Below are positions 21,426-32,897 of a stretch of DNA of 64,000 nt, in pieces; within the stretch, counting starts at the first letter, position 1, and every line of letters begins with the position of its first letter. This DNA comes from Enterobacter hormaechei subsp. hoffmannii (GTDB taxonomy: Bacteria; Pseudomonadota; Gammaproteobacteria; Enterobacterales; Enterobacteriaceae), in assembly GCF_001729745.1 (NCBI RefSeq), contig NZ_CP017186.1, positions 3,038,001 through 3,102,000 on the forward strand, read 5' to 3'. Under the pieces are notes generated by a model. That model was not told the DNA's origin and ran no database searches. It saw only the letters and a program-made list of their open reading frames with translations. Both the position numbers and the translations under genes were made by a program.

Positions 21426-24145
21426 GCTTTTGCCTCCTGAAGGTTATCAAGATGCGCACCCGCCAGGACCGGCGCGATGCCAGGCATACCCATCGGCAGA
21501 CCCACCTGCCCTGCTGACAGGCTTTCAGAAATAATCAGCGGCAGGCTGATTGTCTGGCCGTCGTAGCTAAAGGCAATGTTCGCACCCGCGTTAACGCCAA
21601 GCTTCGCGGCATCCGCCGGGTTGAGCTTGATGTACGGCTGCGGCATACGCTGCTGGAATACCGGAGAACGCTGGGACATTTCGTCGCTACCGAACAGATG
21701 GTAGTACGGCGCAATACGCCAGTGGCCTTCCTGTGCCTGGAAACGTTCCGGAACGGTAGAGAAGAAGTCCAGACCGGTTTCGGAGGCTTCAATCAGACGC
21801 ACGCCCGGATCGCCGTGGCGCAGATGACCACCCACTTCAGCCTGGAATTTGTTCCATGCCTGCGGGGAGTTCCAGCCCGGTGCCCATGCAAACGGGATTT
21901 GCGAACGCGGCGCAGACGGCTGGTTGTTCCCTTCCATCGAGAAGGCGAACATGGTGTCTTTATCCTGCGGCTGACGCGGTTCGTGCACGCTGATGTTGGC
22001 ACGCATCGCAGTACGACCGCTGTAGCGGTGCGGCTCACGCGCCAGTTTCTGGCCGCGAATACGGAAGCTTGCGTCAGGCGCGGCGTCTTTAATGCCCGCC
22101 AGCTGAGGCAGTTTCTCAACAACCGCGTCGATAACGTGGTCGAGCTGCGTCCAGTCCACTTCACGGCTCTGCACGGTGCTGTGCAGAGAGTGCAGCCAGC
22201 GCCAGCTTTCCAGCATCACGGTGTTGCTGTCGTAGTAGGCCGGGTCATAAACCTGGAAGAAGCGCTGTGCGCGGCCTTCGTTGTTGATCACCGTCCCGTC
22301 GCTTTCTGCGAAGCTTGCAGCAGAGAGCACCAGGTGTGCTTTGTCCATGATCGCGGTGCGCTGATGGTCGATAACCATCACCAGCGGTGCTTTGGAGAGC
22401 GCGGCGTCAACGCGAGCGGCGGAAGCGTGGCGATGCAGGTCATTTTCCAGCACTACCACCACATCAGCAGAACCGGATTCCAGTTCGCTTAACGCTTCTT
22501 CCAGCGAGCCGCCACCAATCATGCCCAGTCCGATGCTGTTCACCGCACGGGCAATCATGGTCACACCGACGTCAGCGCCACGGCCCTTCAGGGCTTTGGC
22601 AACGTTCGCTGCGGCCTGAATGATTTCAGCGCTACCGGCGTTGGTACCGGAAATGATCAGTGGTTTTTTCGCCCCCGCCAGCGCCTGAACAATCACGTCG
22701 ACCTTGTTCTGCAGGTCGCGATCCAGTTCAACGGCCGGCGAGTTGCTGTCCAGCGCGTGGGCAATGGCAAAGCCGAGGCGCGCCTGATCTTCAACCGGCG
22801 CGCAGTAGGTCCACGCGGCGATATCGTCCAGACGGGTGTTGTCGACGTTAGTCACAAACAGAGGATGCTTCGCGCGCTGGCCGATGTTGAGGATCGCCGC
22901 AATCTGCCAGTCAGCCACTTTCTGCGCTGCTGCCATTTCACGTGCTTTGCCCTTCACCGCCTGACGAACCGCCAGAGCCGCGCGTGCGCCGGTCTGCGTC
23001 AGGTCTTCCCCGAGCACCAGAACCGCATCATAGGATTCGATTTCGCGCAGCGCAGGCGTGTGTACACCGCCTTCACGCAGCACTTTCAGCACCAGTTGCA
23101 GACGTTCCTGCTCGCCATGGGCGATACCGGTATAGAAGTTTTCCGCCCCAACCAGCTCGCGCAGCGCGAAGTTGCTTTCGATGCTGGCGCGCGGGGAGCC
23201 GATGCCGATCACTTTCTTCGACTGGCGCAGAATATCTGCCGCGCCCTGCATCGCCTGTTCAGCGTTGAGGGTAATGACGTCGTCGCCACGGCGCTGAACC
23301 GGCTGACGCGGACGGTCTTTCAGGTTCACATAGCCATAGCCAAAACGACCGCGATCGCAGAGGAAGTAGTGGTTAACGGTACCGTTGTAACGGTTTTCGA
23401 TACGACGCAGTTCACCGTAACGTTCACCCGGGCTGGTGTTACAGCCGAGGGAGCACTGCTGGCAGATGCTTGGCGCAAACTGCATGTCCCATTTACGGTT
23501 GTAACGCTCGGAGTGGGTTTTATCCGTGAACACGCCGGTCGGGCAGATTTCTACCAGGTTACCGGAGAATTCGCTTTCAAGCGTACCGTCTTCCGGACGA
23601 CCGAAGTAAACGTTGTCATGCGCGCCATACACGCCCAGATCCTGACCGTCTGCATAATCTTTGTAGTAACGCACGCAGCGGTAGCAGGCGATGCAGCGGT
23701 TCATTTCGTGAGAGATGAACGGCCCCAGATCCTGATTTCGGTGGGTACGCTTGGTAAAGCGATAGCGACGGAAGCTGTGACCGGTCATGACGGTCATATC
23801 CTGAAGGTGGCAGTTACCCCCCTCCTCACACACCGGACAGTCGTGTGGGTGGTTGGTCATCAACCACTCCACTACGCTTTCGCGGAACTGTTTGGCTTCT
23901 TCGTCATCAATCGAAATAAAAGTGCCTTCGGTGGCTGGCGTCATACAGGACATCACCAGTCGACCACGCGTGTCTTCCGCGTTTTGATATTGCTTCACCG
24001 CACACTGGCGGCAAGCACCGACGCTGCCCAGCGCCGGATGCCAGCAAAAGTACGGAATATCGAGGCCAAGAGACAGACAAGCTTCCAGCAGGTTGTCCGC
24101 CCCGTTGACTTCGTATTCTTTGCCGTCTACATGAATCGTAGCCAT
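21422..24145 (-). CDS. nuoG: NADH:quinone oxidoreductase subunit G
   Basis: NuoG is the largest peripheral subunit (907 residues) and holds several iron-sulfur clusters. Visible motifs are the N-terminal 2Fe-2S ferredoxin cysteines ([17 protein letters not shown]), the His-ligated cluster ([12 protein letters not shown]), the N5/N4-type cysteines ([14 protein letters not shown] and ICPTGVFTD), and the extra N7 cluster set (CQQCSLGC with a distant FLCDRGR). The C-terminal half is a molybdopterin-oxidoreductase-like scaffold without catalytic use. An alternative ATG lies 6 bp upstream; [13 protein letters not shown] is the family start. Confidence 0.98.
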   Translation of the reverse strand: MATIHVDGKEYEVNGADNLLEACLSLGLDIPYFCWHPALGSVGACRQCAVKQYQNAEDTRGRLVMSCMTPATEGTFISIDDEEAKQFRESVVEWLMTNHPHDCPVCEEGGNCHLQDMTVMTGHSFRRYRFTKRTHRNQDLGPFISHEMNRCIACYRCVRYYKDYADGQDLGVYGAHDNVYFGRPEDGTLESEFSGNLVEICPTGVFTDKTHSERYNRKWDMQFAPSICQQCSLGCNTSPGERYGELRRIENRYNGTVNHYFLCDRGRFGYGYVNLKDRPRQPVQRRGDDVITLNAEQAMQGAADILRQSKKVIGIGSPRASIESNFALRELVGAENFYTGIAHGEQERLQLVLKVLREGGVHTPALREIESYDAVLVLGEDLTQTGARAALAVRQAVKGKAREMAAAQKVADWQIAAILNIGQRAKHPLFVTNVDNTRLDDIAAWTYCAPVEDQARLGFAIAHALDSNSPAVELDRDLQNKVDVIVQALAGAKKPLIISGTNAGSAEIIQAAANVAKALKGRGADVGVTMIARAVNSIGLGMIGGGSLEEALSELESGSADVVVVLENDLHRHASAARVDAALSKAPLVMVIDHQRTAIMDKAHLVLSAASFAESDGTVINNEGRAQRFFQVYDPAYYDSNTVMLESWRWLHSLHSTVQSREVDWTQLDHVIDAVVEKLPQLAGIKDAAPDASFRIRGQKLAREPHRYSGRTAMRANISVHEPRQPQDKDTMFAFSMEGNNQPSAPRSQIPFAWAPGWNSPQAWNKFQAEVGGHLRHGDPGVRLIEASETGLDFFSTVPERFQAQEGHWRIAPYYHLFGSDEMSQRSPVFQQRMPQPYIKLNPADAAKLGVNAGANIAFSYDGQTISLPLIISESLSAGQVGLPMGMPGIAPVLAGAHLDNLQEAKA

Positions 24146-24199
24146 TAGCATGCTTCCAGTTGGCTCGGCCGAAACCGAGCGTTAATCAAAATTCTGTTT

Positions 24200-25537
24200 T
24201 TACCAGCGTGCTTTCAGCAGGTTCGGCTGAATACCATTGATAGAATGGGTATTGCTGAACGGCTGCTTGATGCCTGCTTCGAATTCGTCGCGGAAATATT
24301 TAATCGCGCTCTGCAGCGGCTCGACGGCACCCGGTGCGTGGGCACAGAAGGTTTTACCTGGCCCTAAGAATCGACACAGTTGCTCAAGTGTCTCGATATC
24401 GCCAGGCTGGCCTTCGCCACGTTCGATAGCGCGCAGGATCTTCACGCTCCACGGCAGACCGTCACGGCATGGTGTACACCAGCCGCAGGACTCGCGGGCG
24501 AAGAACTCTTCCAGGTTACGCACCAGGGATACCATGCCGATCTCGTGGTCGACGGCCATCGCCAGCGCGGTACCCAGACGGCTGCCTGCTTTACCAATGC
24601 TTTCGAACTCCATTGGCAGGTCAAGGTGGGCTTCGGTTAAGAAGTCTGTCCCTGCCCCACCCGGCTGCCAGGCTTTGAATTTCAGGCCATCGCGCATGCC
24701 GCCGGCGTAGTCTTCAAGAATTTCACGTGCGGTGGTGCCGAACGGCAGCTCCCAGACGCCGGGATTCTTCACGCGACCGGAGAAGCCCATCAGCTTGGTA
24801 CCGGCATCTTTACTTGATGAGATGCCCTGATACCACTCCACGCCGTTCGCAAGGATAGCCGGAACGTTACACAGGGTTTCGACGTTGTTTACACAGGTCG
24901 GTTTACCCCACACGCCGGAGCTTGCCGGGAACGGTGGCTTGGAGCGCGGGTTCGCGCGGCGGCCTTCCAGGGAGTTAATTAGCGCGGTTTCTTCACCGCA
25001 GATATAACGCCCGGCACCGGTGTGCACGAACAGCTCGAAGTCAAACCCGGTGCCCAGGATGTTTTTACCCAGCAGTCCGGCTTCAGTGGCTTCGGCAATC
25101 GCGCGACGCAGGTTTTCAGCCGCTTCGATGTATTCGCCGCGCAGGAAGATGTAGCCACGGTACGCTTTCAGCGCGAACGCGGAGATCAGCATGCCTTCCA
25201 CCAGCAGGTGCGGCAGCTGTTCCATCAGCAGGCGGTCTTTATAGGTACCCGGCTCCATTTCATCGGCGTTACACAGCAGGTAACGGATGTTCATGGATTC
25301 ATCTTTCGGCATCAGGCTCCACTTCAGACCGGTGGAGAAGCCCGCACCGCCGCGCCCTTTCAGGCCAGACTCTTTCACCGCATTAACGATGTCGTCTGGC
25401 GCCATGCCGCCGAGGGCTTTACGCGCACCGGCATAGCCGTTTTTGCTCTGATATTCGTCGAGCCAGACCGGCTGTTTGTCATCGCGCAGACGCCAGGTCA
25501 GCGGATGCGTCTCAGCAGTACGAATTACAGTTTTCAT
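24200..25537 (-). CDS. nuoF: NADH:quinone oxidoreductase subunit F (FMN and NADH site)
   Basis: NuoF binds NADH and FMN and holds cluster N3, so it is the electron entry point of complex I. In the 445-residue protein the FMN/NADH glycine-rich loop is [13 protein letters not shown] (about residue 60), and the 4Fe-4S motif is [12 protein letters not shown] near residue 350. The start overlaps nuoE by 4 bp. A 54-bp gap separates it from nuoG. Confidence 0.98.
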   Translation of the reverse strand: MKTVIRTAETHPLTWRLRDDKQPVWLDEYQSKNGYAGARKALGGMAPDDIVNAVKESGLKGRGGAGFSTGLKWSLMPKDESMNIRYLLCNADEMEPGTYKDRLLMEQLPHLLVEGMLISAFALKAYRGYIFLRGEYIEAAENLRRAIAEATEAGLLGKNILGTGFDFELFVHTGAGRYICGEETALINSLEGRRANPRSKPPFPASSGVWGKPTCVNNVETLCNVPAILANGVEWYQGISSSKDAGTKLMGFSGRVKNPGVWELPFGTTAREILEDYAGGMRDGLKFKAWQPGGAGTDFLTEAHLDLPMEFESIGKAGSRLGTALAMAVDHEIGMVSLVRNLEEFFARESCGWCTPCRDGLPWSVKILRAIERGEGQPGDIETLEQLCRFLGPGKTFCAHAPGAVEPLQSAIKYFRDEFEAGIKQPFSNTHSINGIQPNLLKARW

Positions 25538-26034
25538 TTGTACTGCTCCAGCAGGTCAGGAATCGCTTCCGGCGTCAGATGGCTGTGAGTGTCCTCATCA
25601 ATCATCATGGTCGGTCCCTTGTCGCAGTTACCCAGGCAGCAGGTTGGCAGCAGGGTAAAGCGTCCGTCGAACGTGGTCTGGCCCGGCTTAATATTAAGTT
25701 TCTTCTCAATCGCAGCCTGAATGCCCTGATAACCGGTAATGTGGCAGACAACGCTGTCACAGTAGCGGATCACATGGCGGCCGACCGGCTGACGGAAGAT
25801 CTGGCTGTAGAACGTGGCTACGCCTTCTACGTCACTTGCCGGAATGCCCAGCACTTTTGCGATCTCATAGATCGCCCCATCCGGCACCCAACCACGCTGT
25901 TTCTGTACGATTTTCAGCGCTTCAATGGACGCCGCACGCGGGTCTTCGTAGTGGTGCATCTCGTGCTCAATGGCGGCACGCTCTGCTTCACTCAGCTCAA
26001 AAGCCTCGGTTTGTGGTTGTTGATTCTCGTGCAT
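25534..26034 (-). CDS. nuoE: NADH:quinone oxidoreductase subunit E (2Fe-2S, thioredoxin fold)
   Basis: The 166-residue subunit carries cluster N1a next to the FMN of NuoF. The four cysteine ligands are seen in CDSVVC and in the CLGNC segment of [13 protein letters not shown], within a thioredoxin-like C-terminal fold. The N-terminal helical part begins with an acidic, glutamine-rich stretch. It lies two bases after nuoC and overlaps nuoF. Confidence 0.97.
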   Translation of the reverse strand: MHENQQPQTEAFELSEAERAAIEHEMHHYEDPRAASIEALKIVQKQRGWVPDGAIYEIAKVLGIPASDVEGVATFYSQIFRQPVGRHVIRYCDSVVCHITGYQGIQAAIEKKLNIKPGQTTFDGRFTLLPTCCLGNCDKGPTMMIDEDTHSHLTPEAIPDLLEQYK

Positions 26035-26036
26035 AA

Positions 26037-27839
26037 TTAGCGGTCCACATCTGACATAACAAAATCGATACTACCCAGATACACAATCAGGTCGGAGACC
26101 AGACTGCCGCGAATGGCGGCCGGGATCTGCTGCAGGTGCGCAAAGCTTGGCGTACGCACGCGGGTACGGTAGCTCATGGTGCTGCCGTCGCTGGTGAGGT
26201 AGTAGCTGTTGATACCCTTGGTCGCTTCAATCATCTGGAAGGATTCTTGTGCCGGCATGACCGGGCCCCAGGAAACCTGCAAGAAGTGGGTGATCAGGGT
26301 TTCGATATGTTGCAGCGTGCGCTCTTTCGGTGGCGGCGTCGTCAGCGGGTGATCCGCCTTGAACGGGCCTTCCGGCATGTTGTTGAGGCACTGCTCAAGG
26401 ATGCGCAGGCTCTGGCGCAGCTCTTCCACTTTCAGCATCACGCGGGTGTAGCAGTCGGAAACGCCGCCGCCAACCGGGACTTCAAAGTCGAAGTTCTCGT
26501 AGCCAGAGTAAGGACGGGCTTTACGCACGTCGAAATCAATACCGGTTGCGCGCAGGCCAGCACCTGTGGTTCCCCACTCCAGCGCCTCTTTCGCGCCGTA
26601 GGCGGCAACGCCCTGGGAGCGGCCTTTCAGGATGGAGTTACGCAGCGCGGCTTTCTCGTAAGACGCCAGACGTTTCGGCATCCAGTCGAGGAATTCACGC
26701 AGCAGGCGGTCCCAGCCGCGCGGCAGATCGTGCGCCACGCCGCCGATGCGGAACCAGGCCGGGTGCATACGGAAACCGGTAATCGCTTCCACCAGATCGT
26801 AGATTTTCTGACGGTCGGTAAAGGCGAAGAAGACCGGCGTCATCGCGCCGACGTCCTGAATGAACGTGGAGATGTACAGCAGGTGGCTGTTAATACGGAA
26901 CAGTTCAGACAGCATCACGCGAATCACGTTAACGCGATCCGGGACGGTGATGCCTGCCAGTTTCTCAACGGCCAGCACGTATGGCATCTCGTTTACGCAG
27001 CCGCCGAGGTATTCGATACGGTCAGTATACGGAATGTAGCTGTGCCAGGACTGACGCTCGCCCATCTTCTCAGCACCACGGTGGTGGTAGCCAATGTCAG
27101 GCACGCAGTCGACAATCTCTTCGCCGTCAAGCTGAAGAATAATACGGAATGCACCGTGCGCAGACGGGTGGTTTGGACCGAGGTTAAGGAACATGAAGTC
27201 CTCGTTTTCGGTGCCGCGCTTCATGCCCCAGTCTTCCGGCTTGAAGGTCAGCGCTTCCATCTCCAGATCCTGCTTGGCTTTGGTCAGCTCAAACGGGTCG
27301 AATTCGGTGGCGCGTGCCGGGTAGTCTTTACGCAGCGGGTGGCCGGTCCAGGTCTGCGGCATCATGATGCGCGTCAGATGCGGGTGGCCGTCGAAGGTCA
27401 TGCCGAACATTTCCCAGGTTTCACGCTCGTACCAGTTAGCGTTTGGGAAAAGTTTGGTGATCGTCGGCAGATGCATGTCGTTTTCAGACAATGCCACCTT
27501 GAGCATGATATCCGTGTTGCGGTCTATTGAGATCAGGTGGTAGAAAACGGAAAAATCCGCAGCAGGGAGACCCTGGCGGTGCGTTCTCAGACGTTCGTCC
27601 ATGCCGTGTAAGTCAAACAGCATGACGTAAGGTTTTGGCAATTTCTTGAGGAAATCGACAACTTCCAGTAATTGCTCACGCTTCACCCAAACAACGGGTA
27701 CCCCGGTGCGGGTGGCCTGAACAGTAAAGGCATCCGGCCCAAAACGGTTGCGCAGTTCGCCAATGACGGGGTCATCGAGATGATCCCGGGTCTGCCAGGC
27801 GGCTTCTTGCGCGGTTAAGTCGGTCATATTGTTCACCAT
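26037..27839 (-). CDS. nuoC: NADH:quinone oxidoreductase subunit C/D (fused)
   Basis: This 600-residue protein joins NuoC (about 1-180, 30-kDa type) with NuoD (about 210-600, 49-kDa type). The fusion is normal in Enterobacteriaceae. NuoD shapes the quinone pocket together with NuoB; the conserved segments [12 protein letters not shown] and [12 protein letters not shown] are present, as is the ending DFVMSDVDR. In many other bacteria these are two genes. The start [15 protein letters not shown] corresponds to the E. coli form. An 89-bp gap separates it from nuoB. Confidence 0.98.
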   Translation of the reverse strand: MVNNMTDLTAQEAAWQTRDHLDDPVIGELRNRFGPDAFTVQATRTGVPVVWVKREQLLEVVDFLKKLPKPYVMLFDLHGMDERLRTHRQGLPAADFSVFYHLISIDRNTDIMLKVALSENDMHLPTITKLFPNANWYERETWEMFGMTFDGHPHLTRIMMPQTWTGHPLRKDYPARATEFDPFELTKAKQDLEMEALTFKPEDWGMKRGTENEDFMFLNLGPNHPSAHGAFRIILQLDGEEIVDCVPDIGYHHRGAEKMGERQSWHSYIPYTDRIEYLGGCVNEMPYVLAVEKLAGITVPDRVNVIRVMLSELFRINSHLLYISTFIQDVGAMTPVFFAFTDRQKIYDLVEAITGFRMHPAWFRIGGVAHDLPRGWDRLLREFLDWMPKRLASYEKAALRNSILKGRSQGVAAYGAKEALEWGTTGAGLRATGIDFDVRKARPYSGYENFDFEVPVGGGVSDCYTRVMLKVEELRQSLRILEQCLNNMPEGPFKADHPLTTPPPKERTLQHIETLITHFLQVSWGPVMPAQESFQMIEATKGINSYYLTSDGSTMSYRTRVRTPSFAHLQQIPAAIRGSLVSDLIVYLGSIDFVMSDVDR

Positions 27840-27928
27840 TGCAAATGGTCCGTGGTGACTGTTAAGCCTGGCTTCGCGCTATTTGAGTAGTGATATGCGA
27901 AGGTGTTCTCCAGGCCCACAGGCGCAAA

Positions 27929-28603
27929 TTAAATTTCGTCAGGCGTACGCAGGTTGGTGACGGCAATACGTTCACCACGTTTACGCTCGCGCTCAGACTG
28001 CATGTTCGCGCGATAGACACCTTGATCGCCAACTACCCAGGAGAGCGGACGGCGTTCTTTACCGATTGACTCCTGCAGCAGCATCAGCGCCTGCATATAG
28101 GCCTCTGGACGCGGCGGGCAGCCCGGGATGTACACATCCACCGGAATGAACTTATCAACGCCCTGCACAACGGAATAAATGTCGTACATACCGCCGGAGT
28201 TTGCACATGCGCCCATGGAGATTACCCATTTTGGCTCCAGCATCTGGTCATAAAGACGCTGAATAACCGGTGCCATCTTGGTAAAGCAGGTTCCGGCCAC
28301 CACCATCAGGTCAGCCTGACGTGGAGAAGCACGCAGTACCTCGGCCCCAAAACGCGCAACGTCATGCACCGCAGTGAATGACGTCACCATTTCAACGTAG
28401 CAGCAAGAAAGGCCAAAGTTGTATGGCCAGATGGAGTTCTTACGACCCCAGTTGACCATATCGTGCATGGCATGTTCGAGTTTGCCCATGTACACGCTTT
28501 TGTTGACTTCTTGCTCCAGGGGGTCGGTTACGATCTCCTGTTTTTGCAGGGGGTAACGGTCATTCTCACCGTTAGGATCTATGCGGGTGAGCGTATAATC
28601 CAT
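27929..28603 (-). CDS. nuoB: NADH:quinone oxidoreductase subunit B (cluster N2)
   Basis: NuoB holds cluster N2, the last iron-sulfur centre before quinone. The 224-residue protein shows the characteristic adjacent cysteines in GLSCCYVEM, a third in [10 protein letters not shown] and the fourth in PGCPPRPEA. It lies 15 bp after nuoA. Confidence 0.98.
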   Translation of the reverse strand: MDYTLTRIDPNGENDRYPLQKQEIVTDPLEQEVNKSVYMGKLEHAMHDMVNWGRKNSIWPYNFGLSCCYVEMVTSFTAVHDVARFGAEVLRASPRQADLMVVAGTCFTKMAPVIQRLYDQMLEPKWVISMGACANSGGMYDIYSVVQGVDKFIPVDVYIPGCPPRPEAYMQALMLLQESIGKERRPLSWVVGDQGVYRANMQSERERKRGERIAVTNLRTPDEI

Positions 28604-28618
28604 CTTATTGCCTCGCTG

Positions 28619-29059
28619 TTACTGCTGACGATTAGAGATACTGTTTTCCGGGTTGATGTGTTCACGGCGTGAACGCACAGGTGTCCAGTCCAGCGCGCCA
28701 ATACGCACCAGATAAACCAGACCGGCCAGTAACACTAAAATGAAAATTGCGGCCTCGACAAAGCCCACCCAACCACTTTCGCGAATCGAGGTAGACCACG
28801 CGAAGAGGTAAAGCGCTTCCACGTCGAAAATGACGAAGAACATGGCTACCAGGTAGAACTTGGCAGACAGGCGTAAGCGAGCGGTACCTACTGAATCAAT
28901 ACCTGATTCGAAAGGTGTGTTTTTGTGCCTTGCGCGGGCGCGACCGCCCAGGAACCAGCCGCCGACTAACATCAGGCAGCACAGGCCAATGGCTACAATA
29001 AGAAAGATTGCGAATGCCCAGTGATGAGCGATGACTTCTGTGGATGTTGACATACTCAT
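28619..29059 (-). CDS. nuoA: NADH:quinone oxidoreductase subunit A
   Basis: NuoA (ND3) is a three-helix membrane subunit next to the quinone channel. The 146-residue protein has the conserved loop [10 protein letters not shown] between helices 1 and 2 and the acidic [15 protein letters not shown] helix. Two ATG codons six bases apart (29059 and 29053) could serve as the start. The first gives MSMSTSTEV, as annotated in E. coli, and is used here. It is the promoter-proximal gene of the nuo operon. Confidence 0.97.
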   Translation of the reverse strand: MSMSTSTEVIAHHWAFAIFLIVAIGLCCLMLVGGWFLGGRARARHKNTPFESGIDSVGTARLRLSAKFYLVAMFFVIFDVEALYLFAWSTSIRESGWVGFVEAAIFILVLLAGLVYLVRIGALDWTPVRSRREHINPENSISNRQQ

Positions 29060-29607
29060 TGCTTACTCATCAAAAGTGATACCGACGACACTGCTCTTGC
29101 TGGCAGATGGGCATCACATCGATTCATGGGGAGGAACAAAATAACCTTACACTAACTGTCAGAAATGAGACATAGACAGCAAAATGATGGGGTTTTTTAC
29201 TCCTTTCTATAACCTTTTGTCAACTTTAACAAAGGTTTCTTCACATTAAATTACAACGTGCGATTCTCATTAACATTTGGTGCCCTTTAACCCTGGTGGG
29301 TACATGACTTTACGTCAAATGCATCTTGTTGAATCGTGTCCGTTTTGGAAGTAAAAAAAATAACCCTCCTATTTTGACAGGATTTGCCAACGATTCCTCC
29401 CCCCAAATGGGAGTATTTTCTTGATCTGAGACACGCTTTTGTTAATTCAATCAAAAAAACAGCAACATATTTCCTGTTTTTTTAACATCGGCGGGGTATT
29501 AAGCAAGTTAGAAGAGGTATCGTTTACAACTTAACCAAAAGCATTTTCTGCATTGATAAATAAGCGGTATTTGCTTTAACCCTGCTCCGTTCGCGGTTAT
29601 GAATAGC
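29060..29607 (-). promoter_or_regulatory. Long AT-rich region upstream of the nuo operon
   Basis: About 550 bp between nuoA and the lrhA terminator hold no convincing gene. The stretch is much more AT-rich than its surroundings and has several A and T runs. In E. coli the nuo operon is read from a promoter well upstream of nuoA and responds to oxygen, nitrate and growth phase (ArcA, NarL, Fis, IHF), giving a long leader. The same is likely here. I could not place an exact promoter or a clear FNR or NarL site by eye. Confidence 0.55.
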
Positions 29608-29653
29608 AAAAAAAACCACCCGCAGGAAAAAATCATGCGAGTGGCTCTTTTTT
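29608..29653 (-). terminator. Rho-independent terminator of lrhA
   Basis: Read on the minus strand, an inverted repeat (GCCACTCGCATG with CCTGCGGGTGGT, imperfect) is followed by a run of eight T residues. It lies 37 bp beyond the lrhA stop codon. The reverse strand also has a T run, so it may act in both directions. Confidence 0.8.
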
Positions 29654-29690
29654 GCACTTACATTTTGTTACGAGAATTTTGGGGGAATGA

Positions 29691-30629
29691 TCACTCAAAA
29701 TCCCTTTCCACAATCAGGGAGTCATCCCCTCCTTCCGGAGTAACAGGCGCGTACTGCCATGGATTGTGGTAGTTTTCCATTGCCTCGAATACCACTTTCG
29801 CTAGCTCGTTGTTGCTGGCGGCATTATGGCACAGCAGGTACTCCGTATCCGGCAACGACGGGAGTCCCTCAGATTGACCCAGCACACGCAGATCGGGGCT
29901 CATCATCTCCACCGGACGGGCTGTTACGCCAAGTCCGGCCTTCACTGCCGCTCGTACCGCAGGCAACGTTGACGCAACGTACGCCAGGCGCCACGGAATA
30001 CTGGCTTCGTTGAGCGCAGTCAGCACCATATCGCGGAACGGACTAGGATCGTCCAGCAGGACCAGGGGTATTGGCTCACCTTTTTGCAATACGTACTCCG
30101 CGGCACAGTACCAGTGCGTAGGAGAAGTACGCAGCGTCAGGCAGTCATACTGGCCAGGTCGATGCGTGGTGACCACCAGGTCAACCTCGTTTTCTTTCAG
30201 CATCTCAACCATGAAGGCATTGCGTTTAACGCTAACGTCCAGGGCAAGCTTCGGATAAACCGAGCTAATTCGGTTGAGAAGGAAGGGCAAAATGGTATCT
30301 GCTGATTCATCTGACGCCCCTAATGTTAACACTCCCTGAAGGTTGCTAAACATTAATGACATACAGGCTTCATCATTAAAGCGCAGTATCTTTCTGGCAT
30401 AACCCAGAAGCTGAATACCATGTTCTGTTAAAAGCTTATTACGTCCATGACGCGCAAAAAGCTCTTTACCAACCAGTTGTTCCAGCCGCTGCATTTGCTG
30501 ACTCACGGCGGACTGGGTACGGCAAACGGCGGCAGCAGCTGCTGCAAAAGTGTTGAGATCGGCGACCGCAACAAACGTTCTCAGCAGATCGAGGTCGAGA
30601 TTCATTATCGGACGATTTGCATTTATCAT
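29691..30629 (-). CDS. lrhA: LysR-type regulator LrhA
   Basis: LrhA represses flhDC and so controls flagella, motility and chemotaxis in E. coli; it also affects type 1 fimbriae and RpoS. The 312-residue protein has an N-terminal LysR winged helix (about 10-68, with [22 protein letters not shown]) and a C-terminal effector-binding domain (about 95-290). Similarity to E. coli LrhA runs along the whole length. The start [10 protein letters not shown] agrees with E. coli. The gene lies upstream of nuo in the same orientation but has its own terminator. Confidence 0.96.
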   Translation of the reverse strand: MINANRPIMNLDLDLLRTFVAVADLNTFAAAAAAVCRTQSAVSQQMQRLEQLVGKELFARHGRNKLLTEHGIQLLGYARKILRFNDEACMSLMFSNLQGVLTLGASDESADTILPFLLNRISSVYPKLALDVSVKRNAFMVEMLKENEVDLVVTTHRPGQYDCLTLRTSPTHWYCAAEYVLQKGEPIPLVLLDDPSPFRDMVLTALNEASIPWRLAYVASTLPAVRAAVKAGLGVTARPVEMMSPDLRVLGQSEGLPSLPDTEYLLCHNAASNNELAKVVFEAMENYHNPWQYAPVTPEGGDDSLIVERDFE

Positions 30630-31565
30630 ATCTTTTCACTTTCAGGTTGCTCGTGCGGAGCTGCCCGGGTTGAAGCTGTGTGTAACAGTTAAGCAATTCC
30701 TTCTGAAGAGTTTCCCTCGCGTCCCGGCCCGGCAGACTGCCTGACAGATAGTTATTGTACTTTGGTATATCAACAGTCAGAAATCACGTTTCATGACGTT
30801 ATTTTTATTCTCTTGCGTTCAGGATATTTCGTTATCTGAAGGTAGATGTAAATTCCATTAAGAGTAAGACATGTTTTCTGCCATCTATATCGCGGCGTTG
30901 CCAGCGTAGCAAGATGTGACTTACCCAATCAGCCAGAGATTACTTTAACAATAACAATCGATTAATACAGGAAGGCAGAAGCTGATATACGTAACAGGCC
31001 TATCGCTACGCTGCATTCCCAAAACACATCTTAACCCAAATCCACTATATTTATAAGTCTTATTGCAATATAACGGATTTAACGCCAATGATAAGCAACT
31101 ACACTCTTTTTATTAAAATTAACGAAAGTTGCATTTTCGTCGTTAATAATAAATAAAGTTTAATTTAGATTCAGGCCATTCATTAATAACACTTAACATT
31201 AATTTCACATGAGTAACTTTTAACCTGGCTTTGCTAATAGAGCAAACTGTATCTCAGCATTCAGGTTTTACGAATGGTCACTCAGGGGGACTAACGCTTC
31301 AGCCCGGATCGTCTTTTTATTTAAATCAGAATAATATTAATATTTATGTGAAACTTTCAGCATAAAAAACCCAACAATAAGCGTTTTCACGGTAATTTCA
31401 GGCGCAAAATCACTCCATCATTAGATTAAGCAATCACAGCAGTGCTGCCTGGTTGGACAAAATCTTCTTCTGTGCGCCCTTCAAAACGAAGCGCGGTGGG
31501 AGTACATTGTTCCGTGCTGCTTCCACGGCAGGAAGTTGCAATAATAGCGAAAAGGTTAAAGGTTC
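30630..31565. promoter_or_regulatory. 936-bp non-coding region between lrhA and alaA
   Basis: No open frame here looks like a real gene. The DNA is AT-rich (runs such as TTAATAATAAATAAAG near 31143) and lies between divergent genes, so it must hold both promoters. E. coli has an intergenic region of similar size at this place. lrhA is known there to have a long leader and to be autoregulated and controlled by RcsB. I saw no clear RcsAB box and no terminator-like hairpin that would show a small RNA, but either could be missed by eye. Confidence 0.55.
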
Positions 31566-32780
31566 ATGTCCCCTATCGAAAAATCCAGCAAGCTCGACAA
31601 CGTCTGTTACGACATCCGTGGCCCGGTACTCAAAGAGGCAAAACGCCTTGAAGAGGAAGGCAATAAGGTTCTGAAACTCAACATCGGCAACCCCGCGCCA
31701 TTTGGTTTTGAAGCGCCGGATGAGATCCTGGTGGATGTGATCCGTAACCTGCCCACTGCACAAGGCTACTGCGATTCAAAAGGGCTTTATTCCGCCCGTA
31801 AAGCCATTATGCAGCACTATCAGGCTCGCGGTATGCGCGACGTCACCGTTGAAGATATCTACATTGGCAACGGTGTCTCGGAGCTGATCGTTCAGGCGAT
31901 GCAGGCGCTCCTGAACAGCGGCGATGAAATGCTGGTTCCCGCTCCAGACTATCCGCTGTGGACGGCTGCGGTATCGCTCTCCAGCGGTAAAGCGGTGCAC
32001 TATCTTTGCGATGAATCGTCGGACTGGTTCCCGGATCTGGATGACATTCGCGCCAAAATAACACCGCGCACCCGGGGAATCGTGATCATTAACCCGAATA
32101 ACCCGACGGGCGCGGTCTATTCAAAAGAGCTGCTGATGGAGATCGTCGAGATCGCCCGCCTGCACAACCTGATCATCTTTGCCGACGAGATTTACGACAA
32201 GATCCTGTACGACGCGGCGCAGCACCACTCTATCGCCGCGCTGGCGCCCGATCTGCTGACGGTCACCTTTAACGGACTGTCTAAAACTTACCGCGTTGCC
32301 GGTTTCCGTCAGGGCTGGATGGTACTGAACGGTCCGAAAAAACATGCGAAAGGCTACATTGAAGGGCTGGAGATGCTGGCATCCATGCGTCTGTGCGCCA
32401 ACGTACCGGCGCAACATGCGATCCAGACAGCACTCGGGGGCTATCAAAGCATCAGCGAGTTTATCGTTCCAGGCGGCCGCCTCTATGAACAGCGCAACCG
32501 TGCATGGGAATTAATTAATGATATTCCGGGCGTCTCCTGCGTGAAGCCTAACGGCGCGCTGTATATGTTCCCGAAAATCGACGCGAAGCGCTTCAATATT
32601 CACGACGACCAGAAAATGGTGCTCGACTTCCTGTTGCAGGAAAAAGTGCTGCTGGTTCAGGGGACGGCGTTTAACTGGCCGTGGCCGGATCACGTGCGTA
32701 TTGTAACCCTGCCGCGCGAAGACGATCTCGAAATGGCCATCAGCCGCTTCGGACGATTCCTCTCGGGGTACCATCAGTAA
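31566..32780 (+). CDS. alaA: Glutamate-pyruvate aminotransferase AlaA
   Basis: AlaA (formerly YfbQ) is a PLP-dependent class I aminotransferase and a main route of alanine synthesis from pyruvate and glutamate. The 404-residue protein has the PLP lysine K240 in NGLSKTYRVAG, the NPNNPTGAVYS motif at about 176-186 and the aspartate-tyrosine pair in ADEIYD. It starts at ATG 31566 after AAAGGTTC. A single REP unit follows the stop codon. Confidence 0.97.
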   Translation: MSPIEKSSKLDNVCYDIRGPVLKEAKRLEEEGNKVLKLNIGNPAPFGFEAPDEILVDVIRNLPTAQGYCDSKGLYSARKAIMQHYQARGMRDVTVEDIYIGNGVSELIVQAMQALLNSGDEMLVPAPDYPLWTAAVSLSSGKAVHYLCDESSDWFPDLDDIRAKITPRTRGIVIINPNNPTGAVYSKELLMEIVEIARLHNLIIFADEIYDKILYDAAQHHSIAALAPDLLTVTFNGLSKTYRVAGFRQGWMVLNGPKKHAKGYIEGLEMLASMRLCANVPAQHAIQTALGGYQSISEFIVPGGRLYEQRNRAWELINDIPGVSCVKPNGALYMFPKIDAKRFNIHDDQKMVLDFLLQEKVLLVQGTAFNWPWPDHVRIVTLPREDDLEMAISRFGRFLSGYHQ

Positions 32781-32792
32781 CGCTGACTTTCC

Positions 32793-32821
32793 GCCGGGTG
32801 GCGCTGCGCTTACCCGGCCTG
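32793..32821. repeat. Single REP unit between alaA and yfbR
   Basis: The palindrome GCCGGGTGGCGCTGCGCTTACCCGGCC is one Y-type REP unit. Unlike the other sites in this window it has no opposed partner. Confidence 0.8.
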
Positions 32822-32897
32822 TAACATCTGCAAATTTGCATCTTCCCTCCCCTCCCCGCACAATGAAGTCCGTCGCAGTGAAGACATAAGGTAACCT

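Noticed and set aside
22757-24148. A 463-codon plus-strand frame opposite nuoG
   Set aside because: It is antisense to nuoG, which is complete and has all cluster cysteines. The frame shows no motif.
26136-27530. A 464-codon plus-strand frame opposite nuoC
   Set aside because: It is antisense to a fully conserved gene and is not supported by start site or composition.
29060-29607. FNR site in the nuo upstream region
   Set aside because: TTAATTCAATCAA near 29443 looks similar but has a 3-bp rather than 4-bp spacer, and no other candidate was convincing.
30630-31565. RcsAB box or small RNA in the lrhA-alaA gap
   Set aside because: I searched for a TAAGAATATTCCTA-like site and for a terminator hairpin with a U run but found no match good enough to annotate.
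31434-31763. A 109-codon minus-strand frame across the alaA start
   Set aside because: It lies mostly antisense to the conserved alaA N-terminus and lacks a plausible ribosome site.
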